Source: Hymenobacter roseosalivarius DSM 11622 (lineage in GTDB: Bacteria; Bacteroidota; Bacteroidia; Cytophagales; Hymenobacteraceae). From it: a DNA stretch of 46,020 bases. Of the stretch, positions 39,157 through 45,662 are shown one piece after another. The stretch is from contig NZ_FWWW01000007.1 in NCBI RefSeq assembly GCF_900176135.1, positions 1 through 46,020 on the forward strand, read 5' to 3'. A program made the position numbers and the translations under genes. Every line of letters starts with the position of its first letter. Position 1 is the stretch's first letter. The notes beneath the pieces are model-generated. The model had not been told where the DNA came from and searched no databases. It saw only the letters and a program-made list of their open reading frames with translations.

Positions 39157-39388
39157 ACCTGTCCAAACCTTAGCTTTTGCCGGACGAGACGCCGTGCAGT
39201 CTCAGGGATAGCACCTGTCCAAACCTTACTTTTTGGGGGCTATGCATGTGGATAAGTACCTGTCCAAACCTTAGCTTTTACCTGTCCAAACCTTACTTTT
39301 CTCAGGTGACAACCTGTCCAAACCTTAGCTTATGATACCTCAGCACCTGTCTGAAACTTATTTTTTACCTGTCCAGAACTTAGCCTTT
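39157..39388 (+). repeat. Origin iterons, seven 22-bp repeats (oriV)
   Basis: Seven copies of ACCTGTCCAAACCTTAGCTT-like sequence start at 39157, 39213, 39258, 39280, 39312, 39345 and 39367; the last two are more degenerate (CTGTCTGAAACTTA, CTGTCCAGAACTTA). Start-to-start spacings are 56, 45, 22, 32, 33 and 22 bp, all close to multiples of 11, so the sites face the same side of the helix. A DnaA box lies among them and an AT-rich stretch follows. This is the replication origin of the element. Confidence 0.93.
39247..39255 (-). promoter_or_regulatory. DnaA box in oriV
   Basis: TGTGGATAA is the exact reverse complement of the DnaA consensus TTATCCACA and lies between iterons 2 and 3. A one-mismatch copy (TTATCCACT) is at 39613-39621. 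Confidence 0.75.
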
Positions 39389-39822
39389 GGGCGTTTACTC
39401 CTTATAGTAAACTAGTATGTTCTTTTTAACTATTCAGTAAAAAGACAACTACCTAGTTCGGCGGAGCGAATAAGTATATAAGGCTCGTAGGGATGTACCC
39501 CAAGAGCACAAGGGGAACAAAAAACAAAGTCCAAAAAGGTAAAAAAAGGGGATTGCACTTTTCTACTATTTTATGCCATTATTTACATATCAACTTCATC
39601 TGCTTTATACTCTTATCCACTTTCAAAATCACTGAAATTACTATCCAATTTCAGGCGGTGGCCACGCTGTCTAGAGCTATGCTTAGCTCTGGTACTGCGC
39701 ACAACTCCCAATGGTCCTTTTCTTACCATCCTTACTGTGAATCAGAGGAAAAACTAAACCGCCCAGGAGCTAAGCCCAGGAGCAAGAATTAGTGGTTACA
39801 ATGGTACGGACAGCGGTACGAT
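39389..39822. other. AT-rich origin-proximal region, likely unwinding element
   Basis: The base composition shifts abruptly to AT-rich right after the iterons (for example runs around 39480-39650). Together with the near-consensus DnaA box at 39613 it fits a DNA unwinding region. The frame 39493-39792 has unlike composition and no family resemblance, and is not called. Confidence 0.5.
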
Positions 39823-40068
39823 ATGCAGACCATCTACAACGAGAAAAATGGCACTCATACCGTGAGCAGCCACAGCGACTTAGAGCAGTTGGCCGCTGCC
39901 CTCGTTGAACAGGGCTACGCCGTATGCCTGAGCGAATCCGGCGACGAGTCAAGCGTAGGCGCCCACAGCAGCGCCCCAGCCGGGCTAGAAGTGGAGCCAG
40001 TAGCGGAGCCCGACCAAACAGAGCGAGAATTTGAAGCGGCAGAACGTAGCTGGTTGGCTCAGATGTAG
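39823..40068 (+). CDS. Small acidic protein sharing a C-terminal motif with ArdC
   Basis: An 81-residue acidic protein. The N-terminal half (TIYNEKNGTHTVSSHSDLEQ, LAAALVEQGYAVCLSE) may be a small alpha/beta fold. The end, TEREFEAAERSWLAQM, parallels the ArdC tail DREYMAAEVSWLQLV, so the two share a short terminal peptide. It starts the second small-gene cluster right of the origin. No function is known. Confidence 0.6.
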   Translation: MQTIYNEKNGTHTVSSHSDLEQLAAALVEQGYAVCLSESGDESSVGAHSSAPAGLEVEPVAEPDQTEREFEAAERSWLAQM

Positions 40069-40198
40069 CCCCCGTAGGGGGGAAGGCTTGGCACCGGTAG
40101 ACCCGGACCCGAGAACGGTTTGCAATTGTAAAAAGGAGAACAAGAGGGAAAAAGTAGCCAGCGTGCTAGGAAAATGTGTAAAAACTACATAAATAAGT

Positions 40199-40217
40199 TT
40201 GTAAAAACTGCAACATT
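40199..40217 (+). promoter_or_regulatory. Shared promoter-like element, degenerate (site 4)
   Basis: TTGTAAAAACTGCAACATT matches the 19-bp element of site 3 at 14 positions and ends 58 bp before the ATG at 40276, the same distance as at sites 1 and 2. Confidence 0.4.
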
Positions 40218-40275
40218 ATGAGGGCAAATACGTTTAATAAGTAATAGCAACGCAGCTAAAAACGACCTTTCAATC

Positions 40276-40563
40276 ATGGGTAAGCACCTATTTTCTTCGA
40301 CTACCAGTGCCGGTCAGCAAGTGAATGTTCAGTGTGGTTGGGACCGCCCCTTGCAGCACCATTACCTGACCGTCTTTGCCGGGGAGGCCGTGCCTGAAAA
40401 CGTGCTCTATACTTCCCTGATGGAGCGCGGCGGATTGCCGGACGTGGACAGGGTAGCGGACCAACTGGAGGAATGGGGCATTGAAGCGCCGGAAGGGTTG
40501 TACGAGCGCCTTTGGCTTGATTCAGAATTTAACGAGAGCAGCAACGAGGGTAAGCAGTGGTAA
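40276..40563 (+). CDS. Small conserved plasmid protein of unknown function
   Basis: A 95-residue protein with the segment GWDRPLQHHYLTVFAG, which I have seen in small plasmid proteins of unknown function from other phyla, and a helical C-half (DVDRVADQLEEWGIEAPEGL). No catalytic residue stands out. It is the first gene of the second small-gene operon, preceded by the degenerate shared element and followed 4 bp later by the type-A paralog. Confidence 0.62.
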   Translation: MGKHLFSSTTSAGQQVNVQCGWDRPLQHHYLTVFAGEAVPENVLYTSLMERGGLPDVDRVADQLEEWGIEAPEGLYERLWLDSEFNESSNEGKQW

Positions 40564-40567
40564 GCCC

Positions 40568-40858
40568 ATGAGAGCAGTAGAAGCCCCTACCCTTGGCGAC
40601 CTCACTTGGAACCAGTACCGCAGCCAGGTAATCAATGCCATTACGGCTGTTGAAGCCCAGATGCACCACCTCAGAAAAAGCATCAACACCGAGGGCATGA
40701 CCTACGAGGTAGCCGGGCTGCTGAAAATAGAAATCATCGACCAGGAAGATTTTGACGTGCTTTCGGCCTTAGTGAAAGCCGTCCGCCACGTTGGCCGCGA
40801 AGCTATCCGGGCCACGAAAGAGGACCACGGCGGGCAGTTCTCCTTACGTCTTCTCTAA
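40568..40858 (+). CDS. Small conserved protein, cassette type A, copy 2
   Basis: A 96-residue paralog of the product of 23990. The ATG at 40568 (MRAVEAPTLG) is chosen because it aligns with that protein's start (MKASEAPTIQ), while the longer frame overlaps the previous gene. Shared features are LTWNQYRSQVINAITAVEAQ near the start and GGQFSLRLL at the end. It is followed by a middle gene unlike that of cassette 1 and by a type-B paralog. Confidence 0.75.
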   Translation: MRAVEAPTLGDLTWNQYRSQVINAITAVEAQMHHLRKSINTEGMTYEVAGLLKIEIIDQEDFDVLSALVKAVRHVGREAIRATKEDHGGQFSLRLL

Positions 40859-40869
40859 GCATTACTCCC

Positions 40870-41205
40870 ATGAATAAGCTCCAGGATTTGACTATAGGTG
40901 ATGCCATTTTCTACCCGCGAGAGCAGGCGCTTGGCATCATTTACGAAACGTACAGCCGGGGCAACAACCAGCGCCCAGGGGTACAAGTGCTGCTGAGCAA
41001 CGGCAAAGACCTTAGCGGATTCAGCGCCGAGGAAGCCGACCAGTTTTTGCAGCCATTGGGCCATACGGGTCTGAGTTACCAGTTTCAGAACGTGACCCAG
41101 CTAGCCCGCGACTTCGAGGGCGGCGTTTTTGGCCAAGCGTTCCACCATGCCCAGGTGCTTCGGTTGGCGCAGTCGCTGAACCTTCCCTTGTCCCCCACCG
41201 AGTAG
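40870..41205 (+). CDS. Unknown protein, middle gene of cassette 2
   Basis: A 111-residue protein with a beta-rich N-half (LTIGDAIFYPREQALGIIYE, VQVLLSNGKDLSGFS) reminiscent of an SH3-like barrel, and a helical C-half. It occupies the same place as the 24286 gene but is not visibly related. It lies 11 bp behind the type-A gene. Function unknown. Confidence 0.62.
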   Translation: MNKLQDLTIGDAIFYPREQALGIIYETYSRGNNQRPGVQVLLSNGKDLSGFSAEEADQFLQPLGHTGLSYQFQNVTQLARDFEGGVFGQAFHHAQVLRLAQSLNLPLSPTE

Positions 41206-41232
41206 CTTTTCCCCTTTTGTTCCTTCTTTGCT

Positions 41233-41550
41233 ATGAGCACCAGCCACCAGATTAGCCAGAATAACGCCGGGTTTGCCCCTCAGCGGGCCTATCTAGCCGT
41301 TGAGCACCAACCGGCCGACGAAGCCGAGGCGCAACGCCTAGAGCAGCTACGGCAGCTAATTAAAGCGGCTCCCGACGTGGCCGACCTACGCGACTTTGCC
41401 GAGCAGGCTCGCCAAGTGATGGGCGGCGGTTATACCATGCACTGCGGCAGTTCCCACGTCTGGCTAAAACGTGACGCCCACCCCGAGCGCTTGGCGGTTA
41501 TTGCCGACCGAAACACTACGGCTTACCAGGAGTGGAACACCCCCGCCTGA
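41233..41550 (+). CDS. Small conserved protein, cassette type B, copy 2
   Basis: A 105-residue paralog of the product of 24584. It shares AYLxxExxPxDxAExxRLExLR in the N-half and GGGYTMHCGSSHVWLKR followed by PERLAVIADRNTTAYQEWN in the C-half. Conservation of the CGSSH and W-x-KR residues over two divergent copies suggests they matter. Function unknown. Confidence 0.73.
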   Translation: MSTSHQISQNNAGFAPQRAYLAVEHQPADEAEAQRLEQLRQLIKAAPDVADLRDFAEQARQVMGGGYTMHCGSSHVWLKRDAHPERLAVIADRNTTAYQEWNTPA

Positions 41551-41639
41551 AATAGTTGAACCTTCCGCCAGCAGTGGGCCGTAATGTTGCTAAAATTGCA
41601 TAGATTATGTTAGCTCATTACTCCTAATGCTGCTGAAAA

Positions 41640-41909
41640 ATGCCTAAGAAATTGCCTTTTGACACCATTGCCGAGTTCATTCATTCCCTGGGAGAACGCG
41701 GCAAAACGGCCAAGGCCCTCGACATCAACCCGCGCACGTTGACAACGCGCTTGGAGAACCCGGCCACCTTCACCTTAGCCGAGTTGCAACGAGTGGCCGA
41801 GTACGGGCATACCGACCTGATGACGGTAACGATGCTAGCCGACCACCAGATAAAAAACCCGATTGATCCCCCAGCGCCTGCCTTGGGCCGGCCCGCTCGT
41901 CAGCATTAG
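41640..41909 (+). CDS. HTH-type small regulator, paralog of 34584 product
   Basis: An 89-residue protein with an XRE-like helix-turn-helix (LGERGKTAKALDINPRTLTT, then FTLAELQRVAEYGHTDL). LDINPRT...P.TFT.AEL matches the 34584 protein. It lacks that protein's basic tail. It lies after the second small-gene cluster with its own upstream region (TTGCTAAAATTGCATAGA, 35 bp before the ATG). Probably a local regulator. Confidence 0.6.
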   Translation: MPKKLPFDTIAEFIHSLGERGKTAKALDINPRTLTTRLENPATFTLAELQRVAEYGHTDLMTVTMLADHQIKNPIDPPAPALGRPARQH

Positions 41910-42079
41910 CCGCCCCTGAGCATCTTACCTGACTTTGCAGCCCCTACCGGCGTTCGGTCGATGCTCTATCAAATGGCTGAGCTACTATTATGCTATCCAG
42001 CTGCTTGTGGAGCATTTATCACTTGGTAAGCCCATACAGCGGCGAGTCGGAGGTTTTACCCTAATTGTTTAACAATGCC

Positions 42080-42610
42080 CTACTTGATACTCGCGACGGA
42101 TTTCAGGAACTGCGCCCATAGCTTGGCGTCCTGGTCTTTCGTTACGCCCTTGTTGGGCATATACTGAAACTGGTAGCTGACCCGGTGCACCAGCAGGATT
42201 CCCATATACCGGGGGCCTCCTCCCGGCACAGTATAATGCGCGCAAGCGGCCGTAGAGGGGCCATTCACTAGAATTGCCTCCTCTATCAGTGTACCGCGTG
42301 TGTCATGCATCATTTGGTCAATGGCAGTGCTGTAGAACTCATGATCTGAGTCAACGGCGTACATTTTATCCATCGGTTTCTCCTGGCGAAGTATGATGTA
42401 GGTGCCAGCTGCGTCGGAGTAGCGGTAGCCGCGTACCTGGCTGGCCGGCGTGCCAGGCGCGTAGTGGGCAGCATCCGGTACTGGCTGCGGCCTACCCGGC
42501 ACGCGCAGCACCACGGCGTTATCAACGGCAAATGGCGTCCAGGGGGCTATTTGTGCCTGAGCAACTAGTGTGCAGAATAACAGGAGTAGAATAGTAGATA
42601 GTTTTCTCAT
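42080..42610 (-). CDS. Secreted protein of unknown function
   Basis: A 176-residue protein with a signal peptide (MRKLSTILLLLFCTLVAQAQ). The mature part is beta-rich (RYSDAAGTYIILRQEKPMDK, CAHYTVPGGGPRYMGILLVH) with no recognised family and ends in AKLWAQFLKSV, like host cell-envelope proteins of Cytophagales. It is probably periplasmic or secreted. Not linked to transfer by position. Confidence 0.6.
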   Translation of the reverse strand: MRKLSTILLLLFCTLVAQAQIAPWTPFAVDNAVVLRVPGRPQPVPDAAHYAPGTPASQVRGYRYSDAAGTYIILRQEKPMDKMYAVDSDHEFYSTAIDQMMHDTRGTLIEEAILVNGPSTAACAHYTVPGGGPRYMGILLVHRVSYQFQYMPNKGVTKDQDAKLWAQFLKSVASIK

Positions 42611-42755
42611 GCTGGCCCCTCAGCAAAAGGCTCGCCAGCAGCCCACCAGGGCAGGGCTTAGCGTCATTTTTTGCCCCTATACTACCTCAAGCCACGGCGT
42701 ACAAATAGCCCTTAGCTGCCGCTGTGGCGGCTCTAAGCAGCAGCTACAACTGCTA

Positions 42756-42934
42756 TTGGCCTTGGTTGAAAGTTTGGTCCAACGGTTAGTTGGTGGGCTA
42801 GGCAATAACTGTTTTTTGTCTAGCTACCCCGGACACGCAGCGGCATCAACAACGCGTTTTCACAATGGGAACCGAGCATGTAGGCGGGTAGCAGCCCCGT
42901 TTAACTTCTGCACCAAACTTTTAACCGAGGCCAA
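42756..42934. repeat. Inverted pair of dispersed repeats, MITE-like
   Basis: The core ACCAAACTTTYAACCRAGGC plus CAA occurs inverted at 42756-42778 and direct at 42912-42934, bounding 179 bp. A third copy is at 45480-45502. With flanks, the two direct copies match over 38 bp (42897-42934 and 45465-45502). The pair could be the ends of a non-autonomous element, or multiple binding sites. Confidence 0.55.
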
Positions 42935-42961
42935 AAACGCCCGCACGACTTCCTGACAACA

Positions 42962-42994
42962 AAAAGCCCCCGAGCTGAAGGGCAGAGGGCTTTT
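42962..42994. terminator. Candidate terminator
   Basis: AAAAGCCC (42962-42969) and GGGCTTTT (42987-42994) form an 8-bp stem, with a 17-nt loop, 24 bp beyond the stop of the small membrane protein gene. A-tract and T-tract are present on both sides, so it could act in both directions. Confidence 0.6.
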
Positions 42995-43017
42995 GAGTTG
43001 CCTATCTGGTGAGCCCA

Positions 43018-43218
43018 TTAGCGGTGCTGCTGGTCGTAGTAATCATTATCGTAGTAGCGGTTGCGCTGGTACCGGATCTTGGATGTAGAGGCCATGCCCC
43101 CGAGGAAACCAAGGGCCACGAGAACCAAGCCCCAATTGGCCAGGTGTTGGCCCCAGGAAGGAGCCCACGAGCTATGCAGAAAGAAGAATAGTGCGCCCAG
43201 GATAAGGAAAGTACGCAT
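43018..43218 (-). CDS. Small membrane protein
   Basis: A 66-residue protein with two hydrophobic segments (FLILGALFFFLHSSW and NWGLVLVALGFLGGMA) and a C-terminal charged, Tyr-rich tail (RYQRNRYYDNDYYDQQHR). It is unknown. Its upstream region carries the best-conserved copy of the shared 19-bp element (43292-43310), 73 bp before the start, so it probably belongs to that regulon. An entry-exclusion or phage-defence role would be speculation. Confidence 0.55.
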   Translation of the reverse strand: MRTFLILGALFFFLHSSWAPSWGQHLANWGLVLVALGFLGGMASTSKIRYQRNRYYDNDYYDQQHR

Positions 43219-43291
43219 AGGAGTACTATAAAGTACGCTTCACAATATAGTAACTAGCTGGCTATTCTGCCACTACGTAAAGGCCGTGTCT

Positions 43292-43310
43292 TTAGTTGCA
43301 CTTTATACAA
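43292..43310 (-). promoter_or_regulatory. Shared promoter-like element (site 3)
   Basis: On the minus strand the sequence is TTGTATAAAGTGCAACTAA, 18/19 identical to site 1 and to site 2. It lies between the umuC stop and the small membrane protein gene and reads toward the latter. Confidence 0.6.
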
Positions 43311-43312
43311 CA

Positions 43313-44731
43313 TTATTGTCGCGGCACCAAGTATATGCAGTGGCATAAAACAACGGCCATTATAACGCCCACCGAGTAATTTACCACCATCAAATCTTCC
43401 AGTCTAGTAGTAAAGCAAGGAGAGCGCCATTGCGCTTTTCCTGCCCAGGGCGGCGGGTGGTGGCCGCTCGTGGTGGCCGAGTGGCCAGGAGCCGGTACCG
43501 CCGTAGCGATCCGCACCGTGCCCCGCCCGAATCGCTGATTCAAGGCGTCCAGGCTAGCCATCAAGCCCGGCCGCTGGGTAACGAGGGCTGGTTGTTCGAC
43601 TGGTTTAGCCAGAGCAGGGGCCGCGGCGAACAAATCCAACTGCTGACCCGTACCGGGCGGCTCTAATCCGTCGAGCACCACCCCGGCCTTCTGGTAGGCT
43701 GTGCCTTTCTCCCACAGCCGCCCCACCAGCAGGCGAGCGTAGCCGAGCAGCACGGTTGTATCAGCCGTTGATCCGATGGGTAGGGTAAGCGTAGCCGACC
43801 TTGAAAAAGGCGGCAGCACCTGAGGGGCAAAGCGGTTTTTGCTGATATACACCGTCAGAACGTGCGCCATGTCCCCCTGCGCCCGCAGCTTTTCCGCCGC
43901 CCGCGAGAGGAACGCCGCTACCGCCGCCAGTACATCATCAAAGGCAGTCAGGGGCTTGCCGAAGGTACGGGAGCAGCTGATGCTTTGCCGGCTGAGCGTG
44001 CCATCCTCCGACGGGTGCAGGCCCGCGCAGGGCCTACCTTGCAGTTCCTGCACCAGCCGGGCTCCGACCACGCCGCCCAGATGTTTGCGCGCCCACGCCT
44101 CCGACACGCGGGCTAGGTCAGCGGCAGAATCCACCCCGGCCGCCGCGAGTTTGGCCGCGTATTGTCGCCCTACGCCCCACACGTTGCCCACCGGCACTTG
44201 CCGTAATGCCCAGGCCCGCCGTTCGGGCGTATTCAGGTAGAGCACCCCACCCAGGCCCGCGTCCTTCTTGGCAATGCGGTTGGCCAGCTTGGCTAACGTC
44301 TTTGTTGGAGCAATACCAACGCAGGTCGGGATGCCCGTGCGGGCTTTTACCCCCTCCCGGACTTTACGGGCGTAGGCATCCAAGTTCCCGCAGTAGGTTT
44401 CCATGCCGGCCAGGTCTAGAAATGCTTCGTCGATGGAGTAGATTTCTACCGCTGGGGCTACTTGCTGAAGGTGATACATGACGCGCCTACTCATGTCCCC
44501 GTAGAGCGCATAATTGGAGCTGAAAACCTTCACGTTATGCTGTTGCAGGAGGTCTTTGACTTGAAAATAAGGGTCGCCCATTTTCAGCCCCAACGCCTTC
44601 GCTTCGGCCGAGCGACTGATCAAATTGCCATCATTATTGGAGAGCACCACCACCGGCCGGCCCTCGTAGCGCGGCTGGAAAACGCGCTCGCAGCTCACGT
44701 AGAAATTGTTGCAATCTAGTAATCCGAACAT
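43313..44731 (-). CDS. umuC: Y-family DNA polymerase V subunit UmuC
   Basis: A 472-residue translesion polymerase. Catalytic acidic residues are visible in MFGLLDCNNF (Asp6) and YSIDEAFLDL (Asp101, Glu102), and palm/thumb segments follow (GIPTCVGIAPTKTLAKLANR, WGVGRQYAAKLAAAGV). The ATG at 44731 is preferred over the TTG at 44743. The family's usual C-terminus is reached at SPCFTTRLEDLMVV, after which about 20 extra, hydrophobic residues (NYSVGVIMAVVLCHCIYLVP) precede the stop, suggesting a lost stop codon or recent 3' change. It lies 4 bp after umuD. Confidence 0.95.
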   Translation of the reverse strand: MFGLLDCNNFYVSCERVFQPRYEGRPVVVLSNNDGNLISRSAEAKALGLKMGDPYFQVKDLLQQHNVKVFSSNYALYGDMSRRVMYHLQQVAPAVEIYSIDEAFLDLAGMETYCGNLDAYARKVREGVKARTGIPTCVGIAPTKTLAKLANRIAKKDAGLGGVLYLNTPERRAWALRQVPVGNVWGVGRQYAAKLAAAGVDSAADLARVSEAWARKHLGGVVGARLVQELQGRPCAGLHPSEDGTLSRQSISCSRTFGKPLTAFDDVLAAVAAFLSRAAEKLRAQGDMAHVLTVYISKNRFAPQVLPPFSRSATLTLPIGSTADTTVLLGYARLLVGRLWEKGTAYQKAGVVLDGLEPPGTGQQLDLFAAAPALAKPVEQPALVTQRPGLMASLDALNQRFGRGTVRIATAVPAPGHSATTSGHHPPPWAGKAQWRSPCFTTRLEDLMVVNYSVGVIMAVVLCHCIYLVPRQ

Positions 44732-44735
44732 ATTG

Positions 44736-45203
44736 CTAATCAAGGCTTTGCAAGAGTGCCGTTAGCTTGCCCGGAATCAGCTCATGTACGACGTGAGTAA
44801 CCACGCCCCAAATCCGCAGCTCGTCGGTATCGGTAATCTCGTAGGGCTTGAAAGCCGGGTTTTCAGGTTTGAGCCACCAGGTAGTCCCGTCACGCACCAG
44901 GCGCTTGACCGTGCATTCTCCGTGCACTACAGCCACCACAATATGATTGTGGTCGGCTTCCATGTGCTTGTCCACGGCCAGCAAGTCGCCGGCATGAATT
45001 TCCGCCCCGGCCATGCTTTCCCCACTGACCCGCAGCAGATACGTGGCGTCGGGATGCCGCAGTAGTAGCCGGTTTAAGTCAAATAACCCTTCCAGGTGGT
45101 CGGTTGCCGGAGAGGGGAAACCAGCCGTCACGGTGCAGCTAAAAAGAGGCAGCAGGAAGGGTGTTTCGGTAGTAATTACTGGGATTAGTTCAACGTTACT
45201 CAT
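44736..45203 (-). CDS. umuD: UmuD-like S24 peptidase, polymerase V partner
   Basis: A 155-residue S24-family protein started at 45203 (MSNVELIPVI); the frame to 45239 lacks conservation. The self-cleavage site is expected at Ala27-Gly28 in VTAGFPSPATDHLEG, with catalytic Ser63 in SGESM and Lys100 in ECTVKRL. RecA-stimulated cleavage yields UmuD', which joins UmuC to form the mutagenic polymerase. It precedes umuC in a two-gene operon with a candidate SOS-type operator upstream. Confidence 0.93.
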   Translation of the reverse strand: MSNVELIPVITTETPFLLPLFSCTVTAGFPSPATDHLEGLFDLNRLLLRHPDATYLLRVSGESMAGAEIHAGDLLAVDKHMEADHNHIVVAVVHGECTVKRLVRDGTTWWLKPENPAFKPYEITDTDELRIWGVVTHVVHELIPGKLTALLQSLD

Positions 45204-45235
45204 CGACTCAACAATAAGGGAGGCCGTAAGTATAC

Positions 45236-45245
45236 GCAAATGCTA
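45236..45245 (-). promoter_or_regulatory. Candidate -7 element for umuDC
   Basis: On the minus strand TAGCATTTGC resembles the Bacteroidota -7 consensus TAnnTTTG with one extra base. It is 33 bp before the umuD ATG and touches the inverted repeat at 45242-45266, so a repressor there could block it. Confidence 0.35.
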
Positions 45246-45266
45246 AATTAATTAGTTGTATTTAGC
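45242..45266. promoter_or_regulatory. Inverted repeat operator candidate for umuDC
   Basis: GCTAAAT (45242-45248) and ATTTAGC (45260-45266) are perfect inverted copies spaced by 11 bp and overlap the -7 candidate. The right arm is inside a second palindrome, TTTAGCTAAA (45261-45270). The position fits a LexA-type SOS operator, but a consensus for this phylum cannot be checked here. Confidence 0.45.
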
Positions 45267-45293
45267 TAAAATGAGTAGTAATTCAGTTGCATG

Positions 45294-45310
45294 GTTTGTC
45301 TGATACAAAC
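45294..45310. promoter_or_regulatory. GTTTGT-N5-ACAAAC palindrome upstream of umuD
   Basis: A perfect 6-bp inverted repeat about 90 bp upstream of umuD. It could be an activator or phage-type repressor site. No more can be said. Confidence 0.3.
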
Positions 45311-45380
45311 TAAAATACTCAGCGAGGCCAGCGGAATCAGGTCGTCTACCAGAGGAGTGCTGTTTTCAACGGATCGAATC

Positions 45381-45662
45381 CTTACCGTAATTCTATCTCC
45401 CTGCTGCTAGTAAAAGGCCAGGTGGTCATCCACGCCCACCGCAAACCAGCCCCTGCCAACCCCTCCGTTTAACCTTTGTACCAAACTTTTAACCAAGGCC
45501 AATGCTGAGCTATCAGCTTATGCACTGCGCCCATTAAAACTAAATAGTACAGCAACTGCTGGTAACACGCCAGCTGAAACGGACATGTTTGGCTTTCGCA
45601 TTCGAAAATTCGATTGACTTAACAGGGGTTGCGTTAGTAGTTGGACAAAGAATTACGGTAAG
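45381..45662. repeat. 282-bp segment bounded by 14-bp inverted repeats
   Basis: CTTACCGTAATTCT (45381-45394) and AGAATTACGGTAAG (45649-45662) are perfect inverted copies. The segment contains a third copy of the dispersed 38-bp repeat (45465-45502). There is no coding capacity and no obvious target-site duplication. It may be a non-autonomous mobile element. Confidence 0.45.

Larger units (their letters stand above)
42611..43017. other. Non-coding region with inverted repeat pair
   Basis: No supportable gene. It contains copies A and B of a dispersed repeat (42756-42934) and a terminator (42962-42994). The plus frame 42570-42956 overlaps the signal peptide of the secreted protein and shows no family resemblance. 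Confidence 0.5.

Noticed and set aside
39157..39388. CRISPR array
   Set aside because: Repeats are 22 bp with irregular 0-34 bp gaps next to a Rep_3 gene, so they are iterons.
39493..39792. 99-residue plus-strand protein
   Set aside because: AT-rich origin region with atypical composition and no family resemblance or promoter.
42756..42934. Integron attC site
   Set aside because: Inverted arms exist but the canonical GTTRRRY/RYYYAAC core layout is not clear and no integrase is present.
42570..42956. 128-residue plus-strand protein
   Set aside because: Overlaps the secreted-protein gene and spans the dispersed repeats; composition is unlike a protein.
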